From Prevotella sp. UBA2725 (GTDB taxonomy: Bacteria > Bacteroidota > Bacteroidia > Bacteroidales > Bacteroidaceae): a stretch of DNA of 42,782 bases. Below the pieces are notes generated by a model. That model ran no database searches. It was not told the DNA's origin and saw nothing but the letters and a program-made list of their open reading frames with translations. The stretch covers positions 1-42,782 of the forward strand of contig DEKJ01000015.1 of NCBI GenBank assembly GCA_002353825.1, in the 5' to 3' direction. The translations under genes and the position numbers were made by a program. Below, in pieces: positions 23,965 to 31,729 of the stretch (its first letter is position 1; each line of letters begins with the position of its first letter).

Positions 23965-24834
23965 TTATCCAAGATATTTTGCAAGTACCTTCACATAGCC
24001 ACTCTTCCGGATCTTCTCTATGCTCTTTTCCTTGATCTGACGCACACGCTCACGGGTCAGACCTAACTGAGCACCGATCTCTTCCGGTCCCTCTTCCTGG
24101 CAACCGATACCAAAACTTTTGCGGAGAATAGTCTGTTCACGTGGTTTGAGCACTTTGTTAAAGATTGCACTCAGATCCTCATCAATAGACTCTTTCTCCA
24201 CGGCATTGGAAAGTGTATTGTCTGTCGAAGGCAAGATGTCTGCTAAAGAGTTGCTGTCCTCATCGGTGAACGGAGCATCTATACTCATATGGCGCGTGTC
24301 AGCATTCATCGTGCTCTCGATGCGTTCTGTGTCGATGTTCGTGATGTCTGACAGTTCTTCAGCTGACGGCTTGCGGTGGTTCTTCTGTTCAAACTTCTCA
24401 ATCTCCGTATTGATCTTCGACAAAGCCCCCACTTGGTTAAGTGGCAGACGCACCATTCGGCTCTGCTCGGCAATAGCCTGAAGAATGCTTTGACGAATCC
24501 ACCATACGGCATAACTGATGAACTTAAAGCCTCGGGTCTCATCAAACTTCTCTGCAGCTTTGACAAGCCCGATGTTGCCTTCATCGATCAAATCAGTCAA
24601 TCCCAAACCTTTATGTTGATATTGTTTTGCTACAGATACAACGAACCTCAGGTTAGCGGCCACAAGACGGTCTTTGGCACGCTCGCCTTTCTTGCCACCC
24701 TGTTTGATGTCGTAGGCAAGCTGTTCCTCCTCGTCAAGATTCACCATAGGGATACGTGAAATCTCACCGAGGTAGCGTTCGAGTGACTCACCCGAGCGGT
24801 TGGTTATACTGCGCGAAATCTTAAGTTGTCTCAT
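23965..24834 (-). CDS. rpoD: Primary sigma factor of the Bacteroidota type
   Basis: 289 residues, the short form of the housekeeping sigma factor found in Bacteroidota (no region 1.1 or large non-conserved insert). Region 1.2 is at SGESLERYLGEISRIPMV and region 2 at DLIDEGNIGLVKAAEKF with GFKFISYAVWWIRQSI (-7 recognition). Region 3 is at LNQVGALSKI and region 4 at LGLTRERVRQIKEKSIEKIRK. It is expected to read the TAnnTTTG / TTG promoters that recur through this window. It is transcribed alone, upstream of ssrA. Confidence 0.95.
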   Translation of the reverse strand: MRQLKISRSITNRSGESLERYLGEISRIPMVNLDEEEQLAYDIKQGGKKGERAKDRLVAANLRFVVSVAKQYQHKGLGLTDLIDEGNIGLVKAAEKFDETRGFKFISYAVWWIRQSILQAIAEQSRMVRLPLNQVGALSKINTEIEKFEQKNHRKPSAEELSDITNIDTERIESTMNADTRHMSIDAPFTDEDSNSLADILPSTDNTLSNAVEKESIDEDLSAIFNKVLKPREQTILRKSFGIGCQEEGPEEIGAQLGLTRERVRQIKEKSIEKIRKSGYVKVLAKYLG

Positions 24835-24938
24835 TGTTATCTTATTCCTTTCCTATTCTATATCCTCTACCCTATCTGCAAAAAACGTACCAACACCCCC
24901 TGTTGCAACTTTGGCAGAGGAAAAATAATCCCTATATA

Positions 24939-24970
24939 TTTTGTTATTAGATCATTTTTTAATAACTTTG
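24939..24970 (+). promoter_or_regulatory. Promoter of tRNA-Arg
   Basis: TTTTG at 24939-24943 and TAACTTTG at 24963-24970, spacer 19 bp; transcription starts about 10 nt before the mature tRNA. The rest of the rpoD-tRNA gap (24835-24938) shows nothing else I can name. Confidence 0.8.
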
Positions 24971-24987
24971 CATCACTCATTCGGAAT

Positions 24988-25061
24988 GGCCCCGTAGCTC
25001 AGTTGAATAGAGCATCAGATTCCGGTTCTGAGTGTCGCGGGTTTGAGTCCCACCGGGGTCA
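24988..25061 (+). tRNA. tRNA-Arg (anticodon CCG)
   Basis: 74 nt. The acceptor GGCCCCG pairs with CGGGGTC, the D-arm is GCTC...GAGC, and the anticodon stem TCAGA/TCTGA encloses TTCCGGT with anticodon CCG (reads CGG). The T-arm is CGGG TTTGAGT CCCA. CCA is not encoded. Confidence 0.95.
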
Positions 25062-25083
25062 CAATAAAAATTCTCCAATATTA

Positions 25084-25115
25084 TTTGGTCAATTAAAAAA
25101 AAGTTACTACCTTTG
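25084..25115 (+). promoter_or_regulatory. Promoter of tRNA-Lys
   Basis: TTTG at 25084-25087 and TACCTTTG at 25108-25115, spacer 20 bp, a near-ideal Bacteroidota promoter lying between the two tRNA genes. Confidence 0.8.
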
Positions 25116-25161
25116 CACACGCAAAACAAAAATGAGGCATTTGTCTCCTAAAGTTTTGTTT

Positions 25162-25234
25162 GACTCGCTAGCTCAGTTGGTAGAGCACAACACTTTTAAT
25201 GTTGGGGTCATGGGTTCGAACCCCATGCGAGTCA
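25162..25234 (+). tRNA. tRNA-Lys (anticodon TTT)
   Basis: 73 nt. The acceptor GACTCGC pairs with GCGAGTC and the D-arm is GCTC AGTTGGTA GAGC. The anticodon stem CAACA/TGTTG encloses CTTTTAA with anticodon TTT, and the T-arm is ATGGG TTCGAAC CCCAT. CCA is not encoded. A mobilisation module follows directly, and tRNA 3' ends are common insertion sites. Confidence 0.95.
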
Positions 25235-25266
25235 CTTTAAGGTTTTGACGTCCAAAAGACGATGAG

Positions 25267-25290
25267 AAGGGTACTCCAACGAGCACCCTT
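25267..25290 (+). terminator. Likely terminator of tRNA-Lys
   Basis: AAGGGT-a-CTC pairs with GAG-c-ACCCTT around CAAC, giving a 9-bp stem with one mismatch. The T-run is short, so strength is uncertain. Confidence 0.5.
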
Positions 25291-25299
25291 TAATTATGT

Positions 25300-25386
25300 C
25301 TTATAATCAAGGACTTACGTTGTTTATTCCGGCTTTTCCAAGCCAGTCTTAGGGGTTTGTGGTAAATAGTTAACCCACGCGGAGAC
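25300..25386 (+). other. Candidate oriT / junction region before mobC
   Basis: Between the tRNA terminator and the mobilisation genes lies about 90 nt with a small hairpin (GGCTT/AAGCC at 25331-25344) and then AGGGGTTTGTGG. Mobilisation origins usually lie just upstream of mobC, so this is the place to expect oriT. No direct repeat of the tRNA end was found nearby, so the attachment site is unproven. Confidence 0.3.
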
Positions 25387-25776
25387 TTGGAAAAACAGAA
25401 ACGGTCCATTGAACGGAAGGTCAGACTGACTCCGGAAGAATATGAGATGTTCAGGAAGAAGTCAGAGCGATACCATACGATGGCCGGCATGGTCCGTGAT
25501 GCCGTCAGACTGTTTGATGACAAGGCCACCAAGCGAAAACTTGAGTCGATAACTGAGGTGAAAAACTTCTATGTTCGTTTTGACCAGCGTTTGGGATGGA
25601 TTGGCAGTAATCTCAACCAGGCACAACATCGTGCCAACGAACTGGCCATCAGAGGACAGTTGTCGTCTGACTATATCCGCCAGATTCTAGAACCAAGGGT
25701 TGGAGAAACCCTTCAGTTGATTCGTGAGATGCGGTCCGACCTTGAACAGCTTCGCCAACACCTATTGAAACTTTGA
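25387..25776 (+). CDS. MobC-like mobilisation protein
   Basis: 129 residues. The N-terminal half (RKVRLTPEEYEMFRKKSERY, MAGMVRDAVRLF) looks like a ribbon-helix-helix DNA-binding region, and NLNQAQHRANE and the helical tail are typical of MobC/MbpC-type relaxosome proteins. It helps the relaxase nick at oriT. No ATG is available upstream: the open frame begins at 25366 and the best start is TTG 25387, which has GGAG 5 nt upstream. It precedes the relaxase by 7 nt. Confidence 0.75.
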   Translation: MEKQKRSIERKVRLTPEEYEMFRKKSERYHTMAGMVRDAVRLFDDKATKRKLESITEVKNFYVRFDQRLGWIGSNLNQAQHRANELAIRGQLSSDYIRQILEPRVGETLQLIREMRSDLEQLRQHLLKL

Positions 25777-25783
25777 TTATCAT

Positions 25784-27097
25784 ATGATTATCACAATCCT
25801 ACATAGCAGCGCAGATTTTCATGCCGTAGCCTATAACGAAAAGAAGGTCAGCGAGGGGCTTGCCGAACTGATCGAGGTGAAGAACTTTGATTCGCTTCTT
25901 CCTCAGGATTACAATGCCGCTAACTTGAGGAATTATCTCATTGAGTATACTGCCAGGAACGAGAACATCGTCAACGGGCAGTTTCATGTGGCCATCAGCT
26001 GCAAGGGACACGAATATACCCATGATCAGCTGTTGGACATTGTCCATCGTTATCTGAAGGAGATGGGCTATGCAGACGAAGGACAGCCACTATTGGTTTA
26101 TGCCCATCATGACACGGACAACAACCATATACATATTATTACAAGTCGCATTGCTCCGGATGGTCACAAGATCAACCATAATCATGAGAAGCGACGCAGC
26201 AGAACGATTACCGAGCGGATCATGGCAGAGTATACGGGTCAACAGCAGAGTCCTGATATTCAGAAGATTGCCACTGATGCTCTTGGCTACAGGTATACCT
26301 CCAAGTCTCAGTTCTGTGCTATCCTCGAAAGTCAAGGCTTCGACTGCAAGGACGATGATGACAAGGCTGTCGTTCACATCTATAGAAATGGAGATGAGTT
26401 GGGTACCATCCAGACTCAGCTCATCATGCAGCATGCCCTAAAGGACAACCGTCCTAATGACCAGCGTCGCCGTCAGTTGAAAGCTATTCTCAAGAAGTAT
26501 CGCAATTTGTCAGCCAACAAAGAAGAGTTGGCAGCAGCAATGAAGAAGAAGTTCGGCATCAGCCTGGTGTCCTTCGGACAAAAGGACAGTCCATATGGTT
26601 ATGCCCTTGTTGACCACAAAATCAAAACCGTCTTCAAGGGAAGTGAGTTCGTCAGTATCCGCGAACTGTTACAGTTTGAGGATACTGCCACTCGCTTTGC
26701 CAAGATTGAGCAAACGATTGATGGTATCCTCAAGGACAATCCCACTGCCACGACTCGTGATATCAATCTCTTGCTCCATCGTCAGTTTGGCACGCGCATT
26801 CATCATGGTACCGTTTCATGGAATGACGAGACCATCAGTCTGAGTCCGTTTGTTCAAGACCAACTTCATCGCAACAATCGTGTCGCCATGGGGCTGTCTC
26901 CTGAGCCGATCAAGATAACTCATCTACCACAAGAACAATCCAAAGAAGAGCATCACCACAATATCACCCCTCCCTACGGGGGAGGGGCCGGAGGAGAGGC
27001 CTCTCATGGCTCCAACCGTGAATACGAAGTTGGCCATGGCATGAATGCCAGTGGCATCGATGACGAACAGAGCCAAAGGGCCAAGTGGAGGCGATGA
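25784..27097 (+). CDS. MobA/VirD2-type relaxase
   Basis: 437 residues. Relaxases nick one strand at oriT and lead it into a recipient cell. The metal-binding three-histidine motif is intact: HHDTDNNHIH at residues 108-117, with HVAISCKGHEYTHDQLL before it. The C-terminal part (about 200-390) is less conserved. Near the C-terminus a GC-rich palindrome is translated as TPPYGGGAGGEASHG. The gene ends only 6 nt from the opposite-strand dioxygenase gene, so no transfer or integrase gene follows. The pair looks like what is left of, or a minimal, mobilisable element. Confidence 0.87.
   Translation: MIITILHSSADFHAVAYNEKKVSEGLAELIEVKNFDSLLPQDYNAANLRNYLIEYTARNENIVNGQFHVAISCKGHEYTHDQLLDIVHRYLKEMGYADEGQPLLVYAHHDTDNNHIHIITSRIAPDGHKINHNHEKRRSRTITERIMAEYTGQQQSPDIQKIATDALGYRYTSKSQFCAILESQGFDCKDDDDKAVVHIYRNGDELGTIQTQLIMQHALKDNRPNDQRRRQLKAILKKYRNLSANKEELAAAMKKKFGISLVSFGQKDSPYGYALVDHKIKTVFKGSEFVSIRELLQFEDTATRFAKIEQTIDGILKDNPTATTRDINLLLHRQFGTRIHHGTVSWNDETISLSPFVQDQLHRNNRVAMGLSPEPIKITHLPQEQSKEEHHHNITPPYGGGAGGEASHGSNREYEVGHGMNASGIDDEQSQRAKWRR
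26967..26987. repeat. Palindrome inserted in the relaxase coding sequence
   Basis: CCCCTCCC (26967-26974) pairs with GGGAGGGG (26980-26987) around a 5-nt loop. It is in frame and encodes PPYGGGAGG. It differs from the GGGCGGCC family elsewhere in the window, so it is a second palindrome type. Confidence 0.65.
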
Positions 27098-27103
27098 CGG
27101 TCT

Positions 27104-27862
27104 CTATTCAAAAAGGTACGAGGTCATCGACATGCTGCCGAGCTCCCGGTATTCATTCCATACCGTCACTTTGTTGTCCTTGCCTGCTGCGCCAAGGGCA
27201 ACAAGCAACGGATAAAAATGCTCCGTCGTGGGGATGGCTTTCTGCCAATTCTTGAGCAAGGGGAAGTTGACGACAGCTTCAAAGTCCTTATTCTCGATGA
27301 GATTCTTGACGAGGATATCAAAATCGTCTGCCCACTTCTCTCCGCCACGCATCCGCCAGTTGACAAGTCTCAGGTTGTGGACAACATTGCCGCTGCAGAC
27401 GATCATAATACCTTCTTCACGAAGCGCTTCGAGTTTCTGTCCCATCTCATACAGACTTTGTGGATCTGCGCTGGCATCCGTGCTGACCATGATGACGGGA
27501 ACATCCGCATCGGGATACATATTGGACAGTACAGACCACACGCCATGATCAATGCCCCAGGTGTTGTCAACTTTCGCATCCAAGGCTTTGATGACCTTGT
27601 CAGCTACAGCGACGTCACTCTTCGGCTCATAGTGAACAGCATAGAGTTCCTCCGGAAATCCATACATATCGTTGATATGTGGATTGTCCTCAGCACGACG
27701 CACACGAACGCCTTTCGTTACCCAGTGACCTGATACGGCAACGATGGCCTTAGGCTTGCCAAGTTGCTTGCCCATCTCTTTCCACGCTTTGCGTGAGGGG
27801 TTATCACCAATGGCATTCATAGGATTGCCGTGACCGACAAATAATACAGGTGCTTTTTCCAT
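27104..27862 (-). CDS. Class III extradiol dioxygenase-like protein (DODA/YgiD type)
   Basis: 252 residues of the LigB/4,5-DOPA dioxygenase family, which open catechol-type rings with a bound metal ion. Metal-site histidines are visible at His11 (LFVGHGNPMNAIG) and His46 (SGHWV). The family DHGVWSVL motif lies near residue 106 and TEHFYPLLVALGAA near the C-terminus. The true substrate is unknown; many members are of uncertain function. It is the second gene of a pirin-dioxygenase unit (19 nt apart). Ring-opening needs oxygen, which fits poorly with a strict anaerobe, so oxidative-stress or quinone roles are also possible. Confidence 0.85.
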   Translation of the reverse strand: MEKAPVLFVGHGNPMNAIGDNPSRKAWKEMGKQLGKPKAIVAVSGHWVTKGVRVRRAEDNPHINDMYGFPEELYAVHYEPKSDVAVADKVIKALDAKVDNTWGIDHGVWSVLSNMYPDADVPVIMVSTDASADPQSLYEMGQKLEALREEGIMIVCSGNVVHNLRLVNWRMRGGEKWADDFDILVKNLIENKDFEAVVNFPLLKNWQKAIPTTEHFYPLLVALGAAGKDNKVTVWNEYRELGSMSMTSYLFE

Positions 27863-27881
27863 ATTCTATTGTCCTTTATTA

Positions 27882-28721
27882 TTAGTATTCTGTATTCTGC
27901 TTGACGAATGTAACGTCGTTCAACTCATGTATTGCCGTGCGGATCTCCGACTGGGTGTTCATCACGATTGGACCGTACCAGGCGATGGGCTCATGAAGAG
28001 CGGGTGCTGACATCAGCATCACCTCGGCGCCATTCTTACCGGATTCGATGGTTACCTTGTCACCATCCACCAGTCTTGCGGCTGTCTTCGGTTCTATATG
28101 TGATCCTCCTGCTACAACATCACCGACAAGGGTAAACACCATGACTGTATTCTCCGGCTTTACATCCAGTGTTAGCTTAGCATTTGCGTCCATGTGGATA
28201 TCATAGTAGTCAAGAGGCAGATATTTGCCTTGCCATCCTTTGTGTCCCTGGTATTCACCGGTGAGCAGACGGAGCTTGCCGCCCTCGAAGGGGAACTCCT
28301 GTATCTCATCGTTCGTGATGCTGTGGTAGGCAGGCGCAGCCAACATCTTGTCTTTCTTCGGCAAGTTCAGCCAGAGCTGCAGTCCAAGCAAGTGGTTGCC
28401 GCCGGGCTGCTCTGAATGGAAGGCGCCAGAACCAGCCGTCAGCCATTGTGCCTCACCGGCATTGATGGTCTCCTTGGTTCCGAGGTGATCTCCATGTGTC
28501 ATCCTGCCTTTGGCAAGAAACGACACCGTCTCGATACCACGGTGCGGATGGGTCGGAAAACCGGCACGGTATTCACGTAGATCAGTACTGTCAAACGAGT
28601 CGAGCATCAGGAACGGATCAAAGTCGTATACCGTCTCATGACCCAACACTCTTACCAGACTCACACCTGCTCCGTCTGTTGCACGGAAGCCTTTCACTTT
28701 CTGTATAACTTTTCTTTCCAT
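27882..28721 (-). CDS. Pirin family protein
   Basis: 279 residues, two cupin barrels. Metal ligands match human pirin: His58 and His60 (THPHRGIE), His102 and Glu104 (FHSEQ). Bacterial pirins often act as quercetin 2,3-dioxygenase-like or redox-sensing proteins; activity cannot be told from sequence. It lies next to a dioxygenase-like gene and divergent to a MarR regulator, a common arrangement for stress- or aromatic-responsive genes. A 39-bp dyad in the gap is the likely operator. Confidence 0.9.
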   Translation of the reverse strand: MERKVIQKVKGFRATDGAGVSLVRVLGHETVYDFDPFLMLDSFDSTDLREYRAGFPTHPHRGIETVSFLAKGRMTHGDHLGTKETINAGEAQWLTAGSGAFHSEQPGGNHLLGLQLWLNLPKKDKMLAAPAYHSITNDEIQEFPFEGGKLRLLTGEYQGHKGWQGKYLPLDYYDIHMDANAKLTLDVKPENTVMVFTLVGDVVAGGSHIEPKTAARLVDGDKVTIESGKNGAEVMLMSAPALHEPIAWYGPIVMNTQSEIRTAIHELNDVTFVKQNTEY

Positions 28722-28808
28722 AATAGTATTTCTATTTATTTGTTCATTGTTCAGACAGCAAACCTTTAGCCATAGGATGCCTTGTCAGTATGACATTCAG
28801 TCGTGCAC

Positions 28809-28847
28809 GACCTTTCTGCGATATTTGGCAGATTATTGCGAAAGGTC
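28809..28847. promoter_or_regulatory. Dyad between pirin and marR, candidate MarR operator
   Basis: GACCTTTCTGCGATA (28809-28823) and TATTGCGAAAGGTC (28834-28847) are inverted copies with one indel. This lies 36 nt before the marR start and about 90 nt before pirin, as expected of a MarR-type autoregulatory operator. The rest of the 161-nt gap shows only a TAACTTTA -7-like box (28871-28878) for marR. Confidence 0.6.
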
Positions 28848-28882
28848 TACCTTGGATAAGAAAAAAGTTGTAACTTTACGGC

Positions 28883-29317
28883 ATGAAAATTCCATCTCAG
28901 CAACTCGATGACGAGATGAGCTTCAAGCTTTACACGCTTAACAGGCTCATTCAACAGGAGTATCAAGCTTTTCTGGCTCCGCTTCATCTCACTTATCCAC
29001 AGTATCTTGTCATGAAGATACTGATGGAGGGCGACGGAATACCCGTCAACGTCATTACTTCCCGTCTGATGCTTGAGAGCAATACTGTCACGCCCATCCT
29101 TCAGCGATTGGAGAAGCAAGGACTCATTAGGCGAGGTTATAGTTGCAATGACCAGCGACAGCGCATCATCACGCTCACCGACCAGGGGAAAGACATGCGG
29201 CAGGAGATCGACGATGTCTCATCATTAGTGGCAGAGTCGCTGAGAGAAAAGGACACAAGTTGCGAGACTGCCCACAGGCTGGAGAACATGCTTGGGGAAT
29301 TTATCAGCAGGATGTAG
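28883..29317 (+). CDS. MarR family transcriptional regulator
   Basis: 144 residues. The winged helix covers about 35-110, with LTYPQYLVMKILMEGDGIPVNVITSRLMLESNTVTPILQRLEKQGLIRR and the wing RRGYSCNDQRQRIITLTDQG. A C-terminal helix completes the dimer. MarR proteins usually repress nearby genes until a phenolic or oxidant ligand binds. It diverges from pirin over a long dyad and converges on the AraC gene. Target and ligand are not shown by the sequence. Confidence 0.9.
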   Translation: MKIPSQQLDDEMSFKLYTLNRLIQQEYQAFLAPLHLTYPQYLVMKILMEGDGIPVNVITSRLMLESNTVTPILQRLEKQGLIRRGYSCNDQRQRIITLTDQGKDMRQEIDDVSSLVAESLREKDTSCETAHRLENMLGEFISRM

Positions 29318-29375
29318 CTGCTGCAGACAAACAGCTATTCTCTCTCGTATTGATAATGGCAGAGCGTCGCGACAA

Positions 29376-30182
29376 TTATCTACCTTCTTTTTTCATTTCT
29401 GTTGGTGACATCCCCATCACTTGCTTGAACGACCTGTTGAAATTGGCAGGAGCACTGAAGCCGACTGCGAAAGCAATTTCCCGCAATGTCATCTTTCTGT
29501 CAGCCATCAACTCCAGAGCACGTACGATTCGGTGGTTGTTCATGTAACTGCTGAAGCTGATGCCGTTCTCTTTGAACAGCCGGCTCAGTGACCGTGAAGA
29601 CATGCTGGTACCCTTGGCCACATCGTCAAGTCTGAGGTTTTCACTGAGGTGCAGGTCTATGAACTGCAGAGCCTCACTCAGTTTGGGCTCGAAGCCTGTT
29701 GAGATGTCTTTCAGCGGAAGCAGGTATTTCTGGCCGACATCGGGGAACAGACGGAAGAACGATATACAATATCTATATAGTGTAGCGTTGTATTGCTTTT
29801 CTATGCTTGAGCCGTGACTTGCCATAAAATGAAGATTTGCTGACAGCCATGAGTTTAGGGTATAGATACCGAACATAGAGCCCGGTGAGTTCTTTGCAAA
29901 GGATATCGGCAGATAAAAGATGCGTACGGCTATCTGTCGGTTGTTGCTGGAGAGGGAATGCTCTACTTCTGAAGGAATCCAGCACACATTTCCCTCAGGT
30001 ACAAAGTACTCTCTGCCTACAGCCAGTACGTGCAGCGTGCCTTGTAAGGTCATCACTGCCTGTGTTTGTCTGTGATGGTGCGATGGCAATGAGATGCCTT
30101 CCCGGCCTGTATCCTTGATAAGGATAATGCCGTCTTCCGTACTGTTCACTCCGTCGATATAGTTTTTCTGCTCTGAATTCAT
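29376..30182 (-). CDS. AraC family transcriptional regulator
   Basis: 268 residues from the ATG at 30182. The longer frame to 30230 would begin at the predicted transcript start and is not used. The N-terminus is a cupin sensor (SLPSHHHRQTQAVMTLQGTL, VCWIPSEVEHSL). The C-terminal 100 residues hold two HTH motifs (LRLDDVAKGTSMSSRSLSRL and MTLREIAFAVGFSAPANFNR), followed by the typical FKQVMGMSPTEMKKE. It diverges from the esterase-decarboxylase unit and is the obvious candidate for its activator. Confidence 0.92.
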   Translation of the reverse strand: MNSEQKNYIDGVNSTEDGIILIKDTGREGISLPSHHHRQTQAVMTLQGTLHVLAVGREYFVPEGNVCWIPSEVEHSLSSNNRQIAVRIFYLPISFAKNSPGSMFGIYTLNSWLSANLHFMASHGSSIEKQYNATLYRYCISFFRLFPDVGQKYLLPLKDISTGFEPKLSEALQFIDLHLSENLRLDDVAKGTSMSSRSLSRLFKENGISFSSYMNNHRIVRALELMADRKMTLREIAFAVGFSAPANFNRSFKQVMGMSPTEMKKEGR

Positions 30183-30238
30183 AATAAATGTTGTTGGCGT
30201 AAAATGATAAGCATTTGACGTGATATGCATATCGGCTG

Positions 30239-30260
30239 CAAAGATAAAGCTTTAATTTTG
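30239..30260. promoter_or_regulatory. Divergent -7 boxes of araC-type and esterase genes
   Basis: TATCTTTG on the minus strand (30246-30239) and TAATTTTG on the plus strand (30253-30260) are back to back, 6 bp apart. Both lack an obvious -33, which suits promoters that need an activator such as the AraC protein. Confidence 0.6.
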
Positions 30261-30286
30261 CACTCGAAACATAAGACAGAAGAATA

Positions 30287-31132
30287 ATGAGTCAGTTTAA
30301 CAATCATTTCAGGAAGATAATTCTTTCAGCAGCAACACTGCTCTTCGGTCTGACCAGTATCACTGCTCAGACAAGTGAAAACGTAAAGATTCAGGGAGAC
30401 CATGGGTTACTGGATGCCGTAATTCAAAAGCCCGAAATGAAGAAGGGCGAGAAGGTACGTGTGGCAATCATCCTCCACGGGTTTGGTTCTAACAAGGAGA
30501 GACCATTGCTTCGGGCTATTGCTGACAGTCTTGTCAGTAAGAACATCGCAACTATCCGTTTCGATTTCAACGGATGTGGCAAGAGTGAGGGCAAGTTCTC
30601 GGATATGACTGTTCCAAATGAGATAGAGGATGCTAAGCGGGTAATAGCTTACATCCTTCAGCAGCCATGGGCCGGAGACATCAGTCTCGTTGGCCATTCC
30701 CAAGGAGGAGTCGTAGCGTCAATGGTAGCCGGTGAGCTTCGGGGCAGCATCCGAAGCGTTGCACTATGTGCTCCGGCAGCGGTACTCCGCGATGATGCTA
30801 TCCGCGGCCAGTTGCAGGGCGGCTCTTACGATGCGGGAAACATCCCCGAGACCATTACAATTCCCGGTCGCAATCTGCATGTGGGACGTGCTTACTGTCA
30901 GACAGCACAGACACTGCCTATCTATGAGACGGCAAGATTATTCACAGGTCCGGTACTGCTCGTTCATGGCACTGCCGACCGTATCGTGCCTTATACTTAC
31001 AGCGAGCGCTACAATAACGAATACAAAAATTCTGAGATTGTCCTCCTTCCCGGAGTAGACCACAGTTTCACCAAGGAGCAGAGCCGTCTGAAAGCAGCCA
31101 GTCTCGTCGCCAACTTCATAGCAAAACATTGA
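30287..31132 (+). CDS. Exported alpha/beta hydrolase, cinnamoyl (feruloyl) esterase type
   Basis: 281 residues. A signal peptide ends near residue 27 (SITAQ), so it is periplasmic. The catalytic triad is Ser138 in GHSQGG, Asp231 in HGTADRIV and His259 in GVDHSF. The oxyanion loop LHGFGSNKERPLL, RFDFNGCGKSEGKF and PNEIEDA resemble the Est1E/LJ0536 cinnamoyl esterases, including the LPIYE lid region. These cleave ferulate, coumarate or caffeate esters of plant cell walls and chlorogenic acid. A phenolic acid decarboxylase follows 20 nt later and supports that role. Confidence 0.85.
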   Translation: MSQFNNHFRKIILSAATLLFGLTSITAQTSENVKIQGDHGLLDAVIQKPEMKKGEKVRVAIILHGFGSNKERPLLRAIADSLVSKNIATIRFDFNGCGKSEGKFSDMTVPNEIEDAKRVIAYILQQPWAGDISLVGHSQGGVVASMVAGELRGSIRSVALCAPAAVLRDDAIRGQLQGGSYDAGNIPETITIPGRNLHVGRAYCQTAQTLPIYETARLFTGPVLLVHGTADRIVPYTYSERYNNEYKNSEIVLLPGVDHSFTKEQSRLKAASLVANFIAKH

Positions 31133-31152
31133 CAAATAAATATAGAAGAATT

Positions 31153-31644
31153 ATGGAAAAGTTTGTAGGAATGCATTTCGTGTACACCTATGCCAATGGC
31201 TGGGAGTACGAGTTCTACGTGAAGAATGAGAATACCGTCGACTACCGTATCCACAGCGGCATGGTAGGCGGCAGATGGGTCAGAGACCAGAAAGCGGACA
31301 TCGTGAAGCTCACCGATAACGTATATAAGGTTTCATGGACTGAGCCTACAGGTACAGACGTGAGTCTCAACTTCATGTTGAAGGAAAACAAGGTTCATGG
31401 TGTCATTTTCTTCCCCAAGTGGGTACATGACCATCCGGAGATCACCGTCTGCTTCCAGAATGAGCACATCGACAAAATGGAAGAGGCGCGTGCCAAGTAC
31501 GAGACCTATCCAAAGTATGTCGTGCCTGAGTTTGCTGACATCACTTATGCCAAGAATGAAGGTGCCAACAACGAGAAGGTTATCTCTGAGGCTCCTTATC
31601 CAGGAATGCCTGACGATATCCGAAGTGGCAAACTGACATTCTGA
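31153..31644 (+). CDS. padC: Phenolic acid decarboxylase
   Basis: 163 residues, the usual length. It is a small lipocalin-like barrel dimer that converts p-coumaric, ferulic and caffeic acids to 4-vinyl phenols without a cofactor. The active-site residues Tyr11 and Tyr13 (VYTYANGWEYEFY), Arg41 (GGRWVRDQ) and Glu64 (SWTEPTGTD) keep their Bacillus subtilis PadC positions. The start at 31153 matches the family N-terminus; an upstream TTG inside the esterase stop is rejected. It is co-transcribed with the esterase. Confidence 0.95.
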   Translation: MEKFVGMHFVYTYANGWEYEFYVKNENTVDYRIHSGMVGGRWVRDQKADIVKLTDNVYKVSWTEPTGTDVSLNFMLKENKVHGVIFFPKWVHDHPEITVCFQNEHIDKMEEARAKYETYPKYVVPEFADITYAKNEGANNEKVISEAPYPGMPDDIRSGKLTF

Positions 31645-31658
31645 TTTGCCGGACAACA

Positions 31659-31697
31659 TAAAAGGGAGACTGTAGATAGCCTCCCTTTTATATTTTG
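31659..31697 (+). terminator. Terminator of the esterase-decarboxylase unit
   Basis: TAAAAGGGAG (31659-31668) pairs with CTCCCTTTTA (31681-31690) with a 12-nt loop, followed by TATTTTG. It lies 15 nt after the padC stop and could also serve the opposite Sel1 gene. Confidence 0.85.
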
Positions 31698-31729
31698 ACA
31701 TTACCTTATTTATCCTCCAGACAATAGCT

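Noticed and set aside
23449..24066. Plus-strand open frames over the tmRNA region
   Set aside because: The DNA is fully explained by ssrA and the 3' end of rpoD on the minus strand.
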